A stretch of 64,000 nucleotides of DNA from Gremmenia infestans (taxonomy: Eukaryota; Ascomycota; Leotiomycetes; Helotiales; Hamatocanthoscyphaceae): NCBI GenBank assembly GCA_032629725.1, contig JAFEVB010000006.1, positions 620,001 through 684,000 of the forward strand. Reading direction: 5' to 3'. Below the pieces are notes generated by a model. It did no database searches and had not been told where the DNA came from. It worked only from the letters and a program-made list of their open reading frames with translations. Below, piece by piece: positions 1 to 12,318 of this stretch (within the stretch, counting starts at the first letter, position 1; each line of letters opens with the position of its first letter). The translations under genes and the position numbers were made by a program.

Positions 1-2385
1 TAGCGGCAACCTGTTTACAATCCGGCCACGAGAAAACAGCAATTCGGTAGGGATGTTCCGGCTGCGCATAGCCAAAGGTAGCAGCAATCTCCCGCCGGGT
101 GGTAGACCAGATCAGCGATGTAACTTGAGCGGAGACGCTGATTGTAGCAAGACATGCCCCAGAGGACGTGTGAAAGAAGTGGATACATTTGTCATTGCTG
201 CCACCACTAGTAGCAACGAGACCGTCACGCCACGGGCAAAATGCAATAGCTTTGACGGCAGCACCGTGGACCCATCGGTGTTTCTCGGCGCCTACTACGA
301 TCTCCTTCACTGTGTTGCGGTCACCCGGTGCTGGAGAGCGAACACGGCGAATTCCATTGGCTCCAGTGAAAAGTTCCTCTGCGTTGTCATTGTGGTCTTG
401 TACGCTGTCTAGGATACTCCGGGTCTGGAACAGACAACATAGATTATCATTCCCACCGGTACCGAGCAGACTGCCATCGGGATTGAAGGACAAGCCGCAT
501 ATTTGTTGCGTATGGATGATGATTCGAGCGAGTAGTGTTACAGATCCAGACCAACTACCCCGTGTCACTTCCCATGCATCAGGCCATTCGACAGAGTAGT
601 ACTGGACAAGTCCACTTTCGTCTCCTACAAGCAGGTCCTCAGTCTGGACAAGAACACCAGGCGTATTTGGGCACTTAGAAGGTCGCATTGTAGTCACGGG
701 TCTCCAAGTGACGCATGCGACTGGCGATGGTTGTGGAAGCTCGAAACGGGGTATCATGCTGTCATAGAGAGACATGAGGCTGAGAGACCCATCTGACTTA
801 CCGAAAGCAAGAATACATTTGCCTCCTTGAGCAGAAGAAAATGCTAGACTTGTGAGGTGGGATCCGTTTTGGGTTCCGGTATGTAGGAGGTGAACCCCTT
901 GCATCTCTGACCAAGCGTAAAGCAAAGTACCAAGGCCCACTGCGAGGGTGTGGCATGTAGCTGAGTAGGCGAGGACCGAACAATAGAAGTCATCTCGAAG
1001 ATTTGGAGCATCAAGAACTCTACTTGCGATTAGTAAATTCTTATAGCTGAGGCACGTAACGTACTTGAAGGGTGCCAGGGGAAGTGTGCGGGCCTCCTTT
1101 GTAATCAAGGGCCCTGCACATTGTTAGGTTCGGATGCCAGTGCTGGACCATATTGATACGTACTTTGATCTACGGTGGTTATGACCCATTCAGTTCCATT
1201 CCAGAGGGTCTTTCGTTCATGTTCGAAGGCTTTGTTTCTTTCGTGTTCGCCTAACCTAGAAGGTGAGATAGTGGGGTCCCGAAATTCGAGAACTCTGGTT
1301 GATCGGTCAATTTCTAATGCTTCCGCTAAACGGCCTTCATGTTTCTCCATTTCCTCTTGGGCTTTTGGCCGAGCATTGGAAAATGGTGTAGTATACAGCG
1401 GAGCATTCGTTCCGCTGCTCAAGAGACCTCCTCGGCCGTTCGGAACACCCGTGCTGAAAGGAGCAAGACCACCAACAGTCCATACCGTACCAACACTCAC
1501 CTATTTCAATTAGTATGCAGATTGAGCTGTCAGTGGCAAAGTTTTGAGGCGGAGGAGGAGTTCCCTTTCTATGATGCTGCTAGATAAATTCAAGGCTAAA
1601 TATTGTGTACATCTAAGAGGCTTTGCGCAAGGTAGGTGTGCTGGTGGAAGGACGACTTACTTGTCGCTCTCCATTCTGAGATGGAGGCTCTCTATGAAAC
1701 GTCAATACACTTGCTCCTGAGACTGCTTTAGCTTCAAGGCCATATCTTGCTTGGTGGGATATATACCTCCACCCCCACTCCGGTTTGGAGAAAAATTGTG
1801 TCGAGGCAATGAAGGAGGGTTTCGGTTTGGGCGCGATGATGGTGAATTGACATTTCTACGAGCATTAAAAGCATCGGGACTCGCATCCTTGTTTCGCAGA
1901 AGTTTTTCTTCGGGTGTCAGACTACTTGGGTCTTTGTTAATTCGGAAGCTCTCGATGAAAGAGTCCACCGTGGCTCTTCGGGAACAAACAAATCGATCTG
2001 GGGATCTTAGAGAGCCTCCGCATACTTGAGTGGAGCTGCTATCGAAGGTTTTCAGGATCGGCCGACGACGAAAGAACGAAGAGGCTTTGATTCGAGGAAA
2101 TGTCCCAGCTGATACGGTTCGTTTCTTGTCGTCTGATGGGCCATCATACCTCTGGCCGATTGATAAGGACAAGCAGCGAGAGTGTACAATAGATTCTCCT
2201 GAGAGAATCTAATGTCAGTAGAATGAAGAAAGTTGGATACAGAGGAAGCCTTTACTAGAAATCTTTTCGCGACGATGCTTTCCAATCAGAGATGATAATT
2301 TTGACGGAAAGGCGGACCGAGAAGGCGAAGCTAGGTAGGAGCCATTATTATGGCTATCCCAAAGTTTGGAGTGGATGGCAGTCAT
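1..2385 (-). CDS. AMA1: Meiosis-type APC/C activator, Cdc20/Cdh1 family (3' end off the window)
   Basis: WD40 activator of the anaphase-promoting complex; Ama1-type members present substrates for ubiquitination in meiosis and sporulation. Predicted exons on the minus strand: 2256-2385, 1767-2198, 1661-1716, 1164-1500 and <1-1113, with frame kept across 57, 50, 160 and 50 bp introns. Exon 2 holds a C-box-like DRFVCSRR, a variant of the usual DR(F/Y)IPxR, followed by TPEEKLLR. Then come GTVWTVGGLAPF and EEMEKHEGRLAEALEIDR, then the WD40 propeller, starting at RVLDAPNLRDDFYCSVLAYS and including VATSGGSNDKCIHFF and a final HPYRIAVFSW before the edge. The order and motifs fit fungal Ama1 better than Cdc20 or Cdh1. 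The start at 2385 and the first intron are the least certain parts. The gene is divergent from BET4. Confidence 0.83.
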
Positions 2386-2956
2386 GTCTGAGATATCACT
2401 CCGCGGCCGGGACTAGTAGAAAGAACGAAAGATCCAAGGAGGCTGTTGATAGCCAACGAACGAAAAGGAGGCTATCGACTCTTCTCTCTCGGCGCAAAAC
2501 AAAGGAAGGTGATTAGAAAGAACAACGCAGTGATTATGAGAGACTCCTGCTGGGAAAAAGAACAAGTCCGGTGGGTAGAGATATATCCTCGGACGTTCGA
2601 TGGCGGTCCTGAGGCAAAGAATGTCGGCTGAATGGGGGCAATACGATGTCCGTTTTCGAATTTAATACATGTAGCCGGGCAAGATACTGCCACGCCGGCG
2701 TTAGTAGAGCACAACGGCTATATTTGAAGTTATCAATATCCCTTCATGTTGAAGACGTTGGAGAGTTGTAGGAGGAGAGGAGAGAAAGAGGGAAAGCGGA
2801 TGTGGATGTGGATGCGGATCCCAAAGGTAGAAAGTGCATGACACGGTTGGCGCCTCGGCGCAATCGTTTCTGACTCGTGCTTTCTTAATCAAGCATGATA
2901 ACCATCATATTGAGCTCTTCAGCTCCAAACATCAACAAGGAGTTATATAACTGATA
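2386..2956. promoter_or_regulatory. Divergent intergenic region AMA1 / BET4
   Basis: This stretch lies between two start codons and presumably carries both promoters. The only distinct element seen is a short GTGGAT-like hexamer repeat at about 2796-2820, next to a purine-rich tract. No open reading frame here looks real. Confidence 0.4.
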
Positions 2957-4371
2957 ATGGCAAGCGTATGGACATCTCACTACTGCTTATTTACTTGCAA
3001 GCTGGGCTGATTATCAGAACAGCATGGTCTTCCGCGTCCTGCCACCACAACACAGCGAACAGAGGAGGACCTGAAAGAGGAGCAGCGCCAAATTCAGGAA
3101 TACAGAGACTTGGAGGATCTTATTAAAATAAAGGTAGGCATACAGTCTTGTTACGAAACATATGCTAACCCGTAAAAGATTGCAGAGCGCCAGTACACTG
3201 TCGAAGTCCTCCAACTCACCTCCAAACTCCTCAAGAAGAACCCGGAATACTACACGATATGGAACGTCCGCAGACGTTTGCTAATACATGGCTTCTTCTC
3301 CAAATCTTCGGATTCATCCTCGCCCTCGAAGGAGTTGTCGAGTATTTCTACAACCGCCACTATCAAGGCGTCTTCCACCGATTCATCCTCCTCGCCTTCC
3401 AATACCACAGCGGCCGCGACGACGATCCCACACGACCCCGCATCCCGGAATCATGGGAAGAATGGTACAACTCTTGATTTGATAAGGGCAGACTTGGAAT
3501 TTCTCTTCCCCATCATGATCTCGTATCCAAAATGCTACTGGGTCTGGAATTATCGTCTGTGGCTTCTGCAGCAGGCAAACGAGCGGCTGGAGCCTGATAT
3601 CGCACGGGAATTATGGAATGGGGAGCTAAAGCTAGTAAGCAAGATGCTGGTGAAAGACTCGCGCAACTTTCATGGATGGGGATACAGGAGTAAGGTCGTG
3701 TCGGAACTGGAGAGTGCTGCACTGCATGGCAAGAGCATGACGGAAGCGGAATTCGAATACACCACAAAGATGATCACGAGTCCTAAAGGTCTTTCCAATT
3801 TTTCGGCATTCCACCGCCGCGGTAAATTAATTCCGAAACTTTTGGATGAAAGAGGGGCAGATGATCAGGCAAGACGGCTGTTCTTGGAAGAAGGTAGGTT
3901 CACGAGAAATAATGCTAACATCATGCTAATGAAATACCAGAATTCGACATGATATTCTCCGCCATGTACACTGATTCGTATCCCTACGCCCAGTCTGCTT
4001 GGTTCTACTACCAATTCCTAATGACAACATTGACGGACCCAGTCGGCCATGCAACCATAACACCCAATTTAACAGCTGAAGAGCGCGTCACATTCGTCAT
4101 ACGGCAACTGGCAGACCTCAAGGAAATGCTCGATGGTGCAGAAGATAACAAGTGGATCTACAATGCCTTGATCGAGTATACTTTGGATCTGAGTCAGATG
4201 GCAGAGCGCCAACCTCGGCCTGATGAGAAACAGGACTGCATGTTATGGTTGGCAGAGCTTAGGAATTTGGATCCTTTGCGCAATGGCAGGTGGGATGACC
4301 TAGAGTTATTTTTGGAGGGTCCCCATCCACCTCTTGGCTTGGTCACCGAGATACATAATCCCTGTTTATAA
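2957..4371 (+). CDS. BET4: Rab geranylgeranyltransferase (type II) alpha subunit
   Basis: Alpha subunit of the enzyme that, with the Bet2 beta subunit and the Rab escort protein, adds geranylgeranyl groups to Rab GTPases. Exons: 2957-2965, 3023-3133, 3179-3893 and 3941-4371, giving 421 aa. The first exon is only nine bases (Met-Ala-Ser), and splicing to 3023 gives MASHGLPRP, the usual fungal Bet4 start. Prenyltransferase-alpha (PFTA) repeats are visible: NPEYYTIWNVRR, CYWVWNYRLWLL, NFHGWGYRSKVV and FSAFHRRGKLI, then YPYAQSAWFYYQ. After the first repeat, roughly residues 75-118, there is a Ser/Thr-rich insertion predicted to be disordered, which makes the protein a little longer than yeast Bet4. 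Introns of 57, 45 and 47 bp all have canonical ends. Nothing suggests decay. Confidence 0.95.
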
Positions 4372-6422
4372 CCTCAATGGGACTTATCAGGACATATAAA
4401 ACTATTTTGACGGGTATGGTGATTCTCCTAACGCTCCCCAATTTTGGTATCCTCGTCAAAGTTTGAAGTAATGAAGATTTGTAGTACTCGTCTTTTCTTT
4501 TTACCGTAGTCTAATCGTCCCTGAGAAACCTTAATGTTTCAATTTTTTTAGGCCCTCCAAGTAAACGAAATCACGGCGCGATGAGGATTTATCTTCATGT
4601 CCTCTTGGTATCTTCATTCATACAGACTACAAAATACATACATACATACCCTGTAGAGACACCCACTAAAGTCTCAAAGTGCAGTCGCCGTAACACTTTC
4701 TTAGATAATATAGAAATAGAGTAATTAGGGCAAGCCAAATCTTTCCAGACAGAAATCCCCACCACAATCTCTAACTTAATCTTCATCACTCGATCACATC
4801 AAAGACCCTAGTTGCCTTGACTTATTATATACCCGTCCCCTTTACTTTCTTCTAATACGCCGCATTCGCTGAAAGCCCGCTAATCTCAACTCAAAACCCA
4901 ACTGGATCCCAGACTTTAATAACTGCAAAAATTCCCCTTGTCAAGCAGGTAGCCCTCCCGGATCACATCATTGCTCCAATTCGTTAAATTCAGTTGACGC
5001 AGCCGGAGTGCACATGAACGGTTAAGAACGACTAACGGGGACAAGACTACTTTCAGATACCTCAGATCGGCGACGATGCATGTGAGCTGCTTCTGCTCTA
5101 TGTGGAGGGCCTGATAATCCGAACCTGGACCTCCTGCTTTGAAAATATAATGCATAACCTGTCGCACTGATGTCCGAAGTAGACTGGATGAATGAGCTTC
5201 CGTCGCATTACATGAACATGAAAATAAGTTTGACAGCAAATACAGATTCCACAACAACTTCCAAAGTAGTACAATCATTCGCTGTATTCAAAGCAGGGAA
5301 AGACCCGTCTAAGAATAGAATGAAACCCTAACAATCAAGGACAACTCCGAGAGGTCCGTCCAGACCAATGCCGGCCAACCATTTCAGATCACCTTGGAGA
5401 GCATGTCCAACTAGCATAACGCGACCCGTCTTCTGTAGGAAATCCGTTTACGCATGCTCAAATAGCATCAGAGACGTGGACACCACTACTCCGCTTACGC
5501 CGTTCATAGAGTGAATGTGAATATAATGCACACCAAAAAAACTGAATCCCCGTCCATATCGCCACAACAGTACACCTCTGCGCACTAACCTGCTTGTGCA
5601 ATACCCCGATACTCCATACAATAACAACAACCTTACTTTTATCCATTCTTTCATTCATCCATTCACTCATTCCCACGCTCTCACTCTTACCAACATGCCT
5701 CTATAAAACCACCTCCTCGTTCCACTGGTCCTGAATGTACATCACCCGACCTTCCACTTGCTTAAGCACTCACGGTATGCAAATGAATACCAGCACTTCC
5801 CACTCATTTATTCATAAAGTCTAATTATTCACTAAATACCTTACCCTTTAACGCGCTCTTGCATAAACGCGAATGCGAATTACCACCTACGAACATACAC
5901 GACAGTTGAAAGCTGTTCCCGGCCGCATCCCATTTCATCGCATGCCCCAACCGAACATTCAAGTTGACAACAAAGATTCGATTGTTTTTTTTTAAAAATG
6001 ATGAGATTATAGATATCCATGTGTAAGGAAATCCAATAGTGCGAACGAGAAATTAGGAGAGGGATAGATAGATATGCAAAAGAACGCGCAGCTATAGCAA
6101 TTGCCAGATAAAACTGCTCCCCTGTCGGGATAATAGGTGTTTGAGGAGTAGAAGAGTGTCAGAAGGGGACTTTATACTCAGATCTGAACAGGTGACACGT
6201 GACGAGAGTTTCCTGCCTACCTCCAAGACTAAAGGCGCTTGCCAATCAAGGCAACGACACATATATCAATGCCACGGTAACGCACTAAGTACGTAAATAG
6301 TATTATTAATATTCCGTTATTTGCTTCAAGCTCCAAACACCCGCTACCCTATCCGAGCTACCCTATGCAAAAAAAGTTCACGCAAGCTAGTGTAAGCAAG
6401 CTAAGGTACACCCCACTAATAT
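4372..6422. other. Intergenic, 3' sides of BET4 and RXT3
   Basis: About 2 kb between convergent genes. It must contain both 3' UTRs. It is moderately AT-rich, with poly-T/poly-A runs near 5983-5997 and scattered TATA-like words. The short open frames lack start context and family likeness. No RNA gene or mobile element was recognised. Confidence 0.4.
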
Positions 6423-9400
6423 TCAAGCAACAACCCCACCTCCACTCTCACCCACCCCCTCCTTCTTCACATGCTCCTCACCCCTATCCCCACCAGCATC
6501 ACTCTCGCCCGCATTGTCATTCTCAACGACCGTCTCCGTAATCCTTTCGACGATAGTCTGCGGATTGATGCTTGTACTTGTCGTAGTCTCGAGAGGAAGG
6601 AGAGAAGCAGCAGCCTCAGCAAGGATATCCACACTCCTCTCTTTCGCTTTCCCATTGCCATTGCCATTTCCTATATCCTTCTTGCCCTTTTCTCTCCCTT
6701 GCGCCGTTTCCATTCGCGCCGCTTTCTTCCACCAACTACCCATTCCAATCCCTGTAATATCACCACTTCGACTAACTCTCACTTCCGAGCGGACGTTGCT
6801 CTCGGGAACTTCAACATCTACAGAACCGTTCACAGGACCACCATTAAAGAGTCGCGCAAAGATAGCCTCTTCTTCGAGTTCTTGTTGAGAAAGCTGCTCG
6901 GGCATAATGGCGTTATTTTTGGAATTCGGTTTTGCGTTTTGGGCCGAAGAGCCGCTGACCCACTTGACGCCCGTCACCATGAAACTACCCCCATCATGCC
7001 CCCTTCCCCCTTCCCCAAACGCCCGACTCTTAACCCCAAATCGATGCATCCCTTTATACTCTAGCAATGCCGGCAATATCAGCACCGTGACATGCAATTC
7101 TTTTCCCTCGGGCACCAAACTCGGTCCAGTCTTCGGCGGTTCACTTATTAATTCCCCAATCGGGGGCAGCACGCAGTCCTCACCAAGCAACATCTTGAGC
7201 CCTACTTCGTCTCCTATGTCTGGGTTGAAACAACCCTGCACGTACCCGGAATGGATGCAGGCACAGAGAACATCCGAGTCGTCGGTGTAAATGTCTGTGC
7301 CCCAAACTGCGCGCCGGTAAGTTATGTCTCTGCGCGCTGTATCTTGCAAATACATAGCTCCAATTTTGACTGTAAATGTACAGTTTTCTTTTCCTTCAAA
7401 CTTAGGTAAAGGATTAGCCGTACTCACAAAGCCGCGAGAACTGGCATTTGAAGCAGAATTTGAAGATGTGGGCGCGAGTTCTGAAGAATAATACGCGTGC
7501 CCTAGATGTCGACGCGGTTTGTCGGCGACAGAAGCCAGTACGGCATCATTCTTAATTTTGCGTATTGGAAGTGGAATGGTTGGTTTCGGGGAGGAAGGCT
7601 TGTGATGATGATGATGATGCGGGACGCGGGACGCAGGGATGTGGTGGTGGTGGAGGATTGGGGTTCTCTTTTCCTGGTCTGGTGGTGAGGGAATGACCGA
7701 GGAGGCTTTGGTAGCATTTTTTAAAGGTGTTTGAACAGGCGAGGAGGTGTTGTCTGCATGGTGGTGGTGACTGAATCAAGAGGATGTTAGCTAGTTTATG
7801 GGGGGAGGGAACGGGTTACTCACTGATGATGGTGATGGTGGTGAGTCTTGGACCGCTTGCCTCCTCGGATACTTGGTGTACGACGTCCAGTACTGCTATC
7901 ATCGCCACCGATGTCCTCTTCTTTCAGCTTTCGCCGCCTTGATGATCCGCCCCCCCGAGATGCGCTTCGAATCTGTTTATTCCCACCATTTTCCATTGGC
8001 GAATCCTGGCCTGGAAGATTCTCGACATCCTCTCGATGGAGTTGACCAGAAAATGATAGAGGCGGAGGACCAGCTGTAACTGGGCTTGGAATTCCCATAG
8101 CACCAACACCACTCCCGATCCCTGAAAACATCCTGCCAAATTCACTCTTAATACCTGGCTCACCACCTGGTCCACCAATTTGACCTTGTGCACCTTGAAC
8201 AGCCTGAGGAAGAGGAGAAACACGACCTTTACGATTGATCTCTTGCACCCCAAGTAAACTCCGTGACCGTTGCATTTGCTGTGGATCGTCCAAATCCCTT
8301 CTCCTGGGAGAGTCTTGAGCTTGATATGGTCCATTTTGAGACGGCCCGCCGAAAATAGACTGCTGCTGCTGTTGCTGCTGCTGATGCAGTTGAGCCTGAG
8401 CCCTTTGCTCTCTCTCGAGATACGTTTCAAATGGAGGGGCACTTACAGCGCTATGCTGGGGAGGTGCGGAAGTAGGATGTGGTACGGCCGCATATCGTGG
8501 CTCACTGGGCGCGTAAGCTGGGTGGTCTCGGTATTGAGGCGCGGCTGAAGCTGGGTACTCGTAGCCGTTCGGAGGCCGCTCTTGTTGGGGAGGTGGTCGT
8601 TCTGGGGGTTGGTCATATGAAGGTCGTGGAGGCTCAGGGCGCATCCATGAAGGCTGCTCGCGAGGCTCAGGTGGTCTGTTGTAATTCCTTTGGGCCAACT
8701 GGTGTGCATAGTCCTGTTGGACAGCATGTTCAGCTATTGCTCTTTCCCGCTCCCGCAGTTCTCTTTCCCTGATCTCTAGTTCCCGTTGTATTGCTACTTC
8801 TCTCTCCCTTTCACGCTCTTGCCTTTCCCTCTCAGCATAACCGTATGCAGTATGTCTATCTTCATATCCAGCTCTCTGATATGCTGGCTCTACTCGCTCT
8901 CGCTCCCTCTCCCGTTGTTCTCTTTCCCGTAATTCCCGTTCCCTTTCTCTGTCCCGATGTTCTCGCTCCCTTTCGAGGTCTATGAGAAGCTGGCGATCCC
9001 TCTCCTTTTCCCGATCGACAAGACGCGCATCCTGATGCGATCTTTGATCTATATCCGGCCTTCTCCCAAATATTCCTTCCTGATATGGTGGATTCCGAGG
9101 ATTTTCGACTCGACGCTGTGGAGGAGCACCAGGGGCATTGTAATTCGGCTGACTGCTAGGTCGAGGTGGGATTGCATTCGGGTTGGGTACACGAATTGGT
9201 TCGCGACGTTCTTCGGGTATGGGCATGCCTTGAGGACGCCCAGGAGTTCCAAATCTCGATCGTGCTTCGGGGGTAGAGTAAGTGCCCATCCCTGGTGGAG
9301 ATCCTGCAGAGTTTGCCCTATTATCTCGCGGTTCATAAGGTCGATGTTCGGGAGTCTGAGGTCTTCGAAATGGTGCATAATCAGAAGCTGCACTCATCCG

Positions 9401-9955
9401 CGGCGATGCATGAGTTGCGCCAGGGAAGATCTGTCCTGCGGAAGTGACAATAGGAGAGCCATATTGTGACGGTGGTTGTTCACGTGTTGATGAAGGGCCT
9501 CCAAGCATAGATGAAATGGACATCCCAGTAGTTTGGAGTCGTCCACCTATTGGGGGGAGGGTTGGCAGATCGCGACCAGATGGGAAGGCTGATGCTGGAC
9601 CGACAGAAACAGGCGGTCCTCGCGGTTGAGGTGGAGGTGGGCCATAGCTGTGATGTTGCGACTGAGGAGATGAGGGAGGAGGCATATTTCGACCGCCTAT
9701 CGAGGACGCACTCTGATGTCTTGAATGACCTGGTCCGCCTATTGAAGGCCCTTCTTGACCATAGCTTCGTTGTGGGGTATAGTATGGAGGTTCTGAAGGT
9801 CGCCGTTGATGTTCGGCATATGTAGGCGTGGCGGTTGGAGGGTGAGAGGATGGAGGGAATGGCGGTTGATTCGCAGAGGGAGGGAAAGGGGTTCGTCCAT
9901 AGGGAGATGCAGTATTCCGCGAGAAGGGATGCTGTGGTGGTTGTCTTGGATCCAT
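6423..9955 (-). CDS. RXT3: Histone deacetylation protein Rxt3 (Rpd3L complex subunit)
   Basis: Predicted subunit of the large Rpd3/Clr6 histone deacetylase complex, acting in the nucleus in transcriptional repression. Two exons, 7824-9955 and 6423-7770, separated by a 53 bp GT-AG intron, give 1159 aa. The N-terminal two thirds is low complexity: Pro/Ser/Gln-rich at first, then a long charged Arg/Glu block (about residues 310-430, likely coiled coil), a polyglutamine run, and His runs either side of the intron. The conserved Rxt3 domain is C-terminal, starting near NPLPKFEGKENCTFTVKIG and including YRRAVWGTDIYTDDSDVLCA, HSGYVQGCFNPDIGDEVGL and HRFGVKSRAF. The domain plus the disordered N-terminus match fungal Rxt3 architecture. 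The tail is Glu/Gly-rich. It is divergent from BTN1. Confidence 0.9.
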
Positions 9956-10863
9956 AATGTCTAATGTCTTTAATGCCCGACGGGTTAAGATTTAGACGGA
10001 GTCGAGGATTTGGGTGCAGGGCAGGGCAGGGAGCTCCAGAGCTGAAGGAATATATTCCACCGATGGCTGAAGCTTATTATTCTGTGTTCATTACAGCTTT
10101 TACAGCTTGATTCAAGACTCTGCTGGTTCGCGTTGGTGATCAATATCTCGGAGGGTTTTCTGGATGACTGGGGCGGCTAAAAGGAAGAGCAAACAAATGC
10201 ATCAAATCAACACGGGCGCAGTGTTGTGTTTGAGTAAACAGGTATGGCTATGAAGGCATAATCAAATACCGTCACACACAACACGTGCTTGTTTCTGCCT
10301 GCGATGTGGACGATGTATTGCAGCTTCTTTCTCGAGGACGAAAACGAGGACGTGGACGAGGATCAGACGGTGAACGGTGAGTGAAGAAAGAGTCGATGAT
10401 CTGGGGAAGCGGCGTGTTCATCATCTCATGCAGGACAAACTCTCTTCACATTCTAAATAGGCTTGGCGGATCCACTATACACACTAGCAGGGATTTGAGC
10501 GCCAAGTGGGTCTAGTACATGCAGGCATGTTTAAGCTGGGCTGAGAGCTAACGTCACTTTCTTCTCATCCCAGCTGATTGGCAGACATAAAATAAAACCA
10601 ACTGTGACGGTGAGGTGTCGACGACAAAGTGGAAATAATATATCCTCATAAATTGAGTTGGATACCAAGGGTCGGTCGGAGGGAAATTCGCAATTTCGAG
10701 TACAATACTACGCAACTCTCTCACATTACGGGATCCTCTTATCAGTCTCACATTATGTTCGCGTGACACTATTCCGAGCGGAACACGACCACAACCACAA
10801 CCACAATAACTACCTCCAACGCAACAACACGCCCGAATCTCCATCTCTGTCCCTAGATCCATA
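9956..10863. promoter_or_regulatory. Divergent promoter region RXT3 / BTN1
   Basis: About 0.9 kb between two start codons. It holds a GGACGNGGACGAGG-like purine-rich stretch near 10335-10365 and a CACGTG at about 10282. Pyrimidine-rich, CA-rich leader sequence (ACCACAACCACAACCACA) lies at about 10788-10805, just upstream of the BTN1 start. No gene is seen. Confidence 0.4.
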
Positions 10864-12318
10864 ATGGTATCGCCTTCTTCCTCTGGACTGCTGCCTCTCC
10901 CAGGCACGCCCGGATCATCTTGGGCCCTCTACAAAGCGCGCTTCAAAGGCCTCTTCGAAGGCGCAGATAACTCCGTCTTGATCGCGTTCTGGTTATTCGG
11001 TACCACAACTCCTCACCCTTTCCCCCTTTGCCCCCACCCCATCCATTCCCACTAACCATCTCCAGGCCTAATCAACAACGTCTCCTATGTTATAATCCTC
11101 ACCGGCGCCCTCGACCTTGTTGGCGCGTCGACCCCCAAATCCCTTGTCCTACTCCTCGATGTCCTCCCCTCCTTTCTCACGAAACTCTTCGCCCCTTATT
11201 TCATTCACCGCATACCCTACCACATCCGCATCCTATCTTTCACAGCCCTCTCCGCAACCGGCATGTTCCTGATCGCCCTGACCCCCTCATCCGTTCCCAT
11301 AAAGCTCTTCGGCGTCACGCTAGCAAGCTTGAGTAGCGGAGGGGGAGAGTTGAGTTTTCTAGGCCTGACGCACTATTACGGCCCATTCAGTCTCGCGGCA
11401 TGGGGAAGTGGAACGGGCGGTGCGGGACTGATTGGTGCAGGCTTATACGTGTTTTTGACAGGGACGCTGGGGTTGAGTGTACGGACTAGTTTGTTAACTT
11501 GTGCATGCTTGCCTTTTATCATGCTCATTGCTTTCTTCTTGATCCTACCTCTGGGACCGCTACGAAGAGCGTCAAGCATGAGAGAATACTCCGAGATACC
11601 AAATGAGGAGCAGAGCCGGGATTACGACGGTGAAGACATATCACACCTTCCCATCGACGCAGCGTCTCAATCTTTACTAGCCCCAGGCGCCTCCATTGCA
11701 GCAGAAGCCTACTCCACTCTCTCCCCCGGAGCACGGTCTCCACTGCGCAAACAGCACAAACCAACCCTCCTCACCAACCTCCACCGCGCCAAGCTCCTAG
11801 TAATACCCTACATGCTTCCCCTTCTCCTTGTCTACATCGCCGAATACACCATCAACCAAGGCATCTCCCCCACCCTCCTCTTCGATCTCCCCTCCACCCC
11901 CTTCACCAGCTTCCGCCAATTCTACCCAACCTACACCCTGACCTACCAACTTGGCGTCTTCGTCGCCCGCTCCTCCACCCCCTTCATCCGCCTGCACTCC
12001 CTCTACCTCCCCAGCCTCCTCCAATGCGCCAACCTTGTTATTCTCCTCACCCAATCCCTCTACGCTTACATCCCCTCTGTCTACATCATCCTCGCGCTAA
12101 TCTTCTGGGAAGGCCTCCTCGGCGGCGCTGTCTACGTCAACACCTTTGCCGAGATCATGGAGAACGTCCCCGAGGAGGAGAGAGAGTTTAGTCTCGGCGC
12201 GACTAGTGTTTCTGATAGTGCGGGTATTTGTATAGCCGGCTTTATCGGCATGGTGCTTGAGGGGTTCTTGTGTGAGAGGCAGGTGAGTCAGGGGACGGAT
12301 TGGTGTCGGAGGATGTGA
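10864..12318 (+). CDS. BTN1: Battenin / CLN3-family vacuolar membrane protein
   Basis: Polytopic membrane protein of the CLN3/Btn1 family, in fungi found at the vacuole or Golgi and linked to pH and basic amino-acid homeostasis. Exons 10864-10999 and 11066-12318 (intron 66 bp, phase 1) give 462 aa, usual for filamentous fungi. The family signature is clear: FWLFGLINNVSYVIILTGA at the first membrane segment, LLDVLPSFLTKLFAPYF, GELSFLGLTHYYG followed by WGSGTGGAGLIGAGLY, and near the C-terminus LGATSVSDSAGICIAGFIG. A central acidic, Ser-rich loop separates two groups of hydrophobic segments, as in other members. C-rich wobble usage in the second half gives a long open antisense frame, which I regard as a shadow. 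Confidence 0.95.

Noticed and set aside
1105..1163. Stop after VQGP in the AMA1 frame taken as truncation
   Set aside because: A GTACGT donor and GTGCAG acceptor define a 50 bp intron that rejoins the WD40 frame.
1702..1716. Apparent 2-base frameshift in AMA1 near the end of exon 2
   Set aside because: A 50 bp GT-AG intron (1717-1766) restores the frame to VLTFHREPP, so no mutation is needed.
6471..7290. Long plus-strand frames opposite RXT3
   Set aside because: They have no family likeness and are explained by codon bias of the minus-strand gene.
11376..12054. Minus-strand frames inside BTN1
   Set aside because: Shadows of the C-rich coding strand; the Glu/Gly-rich product is a typical antisense artefact.
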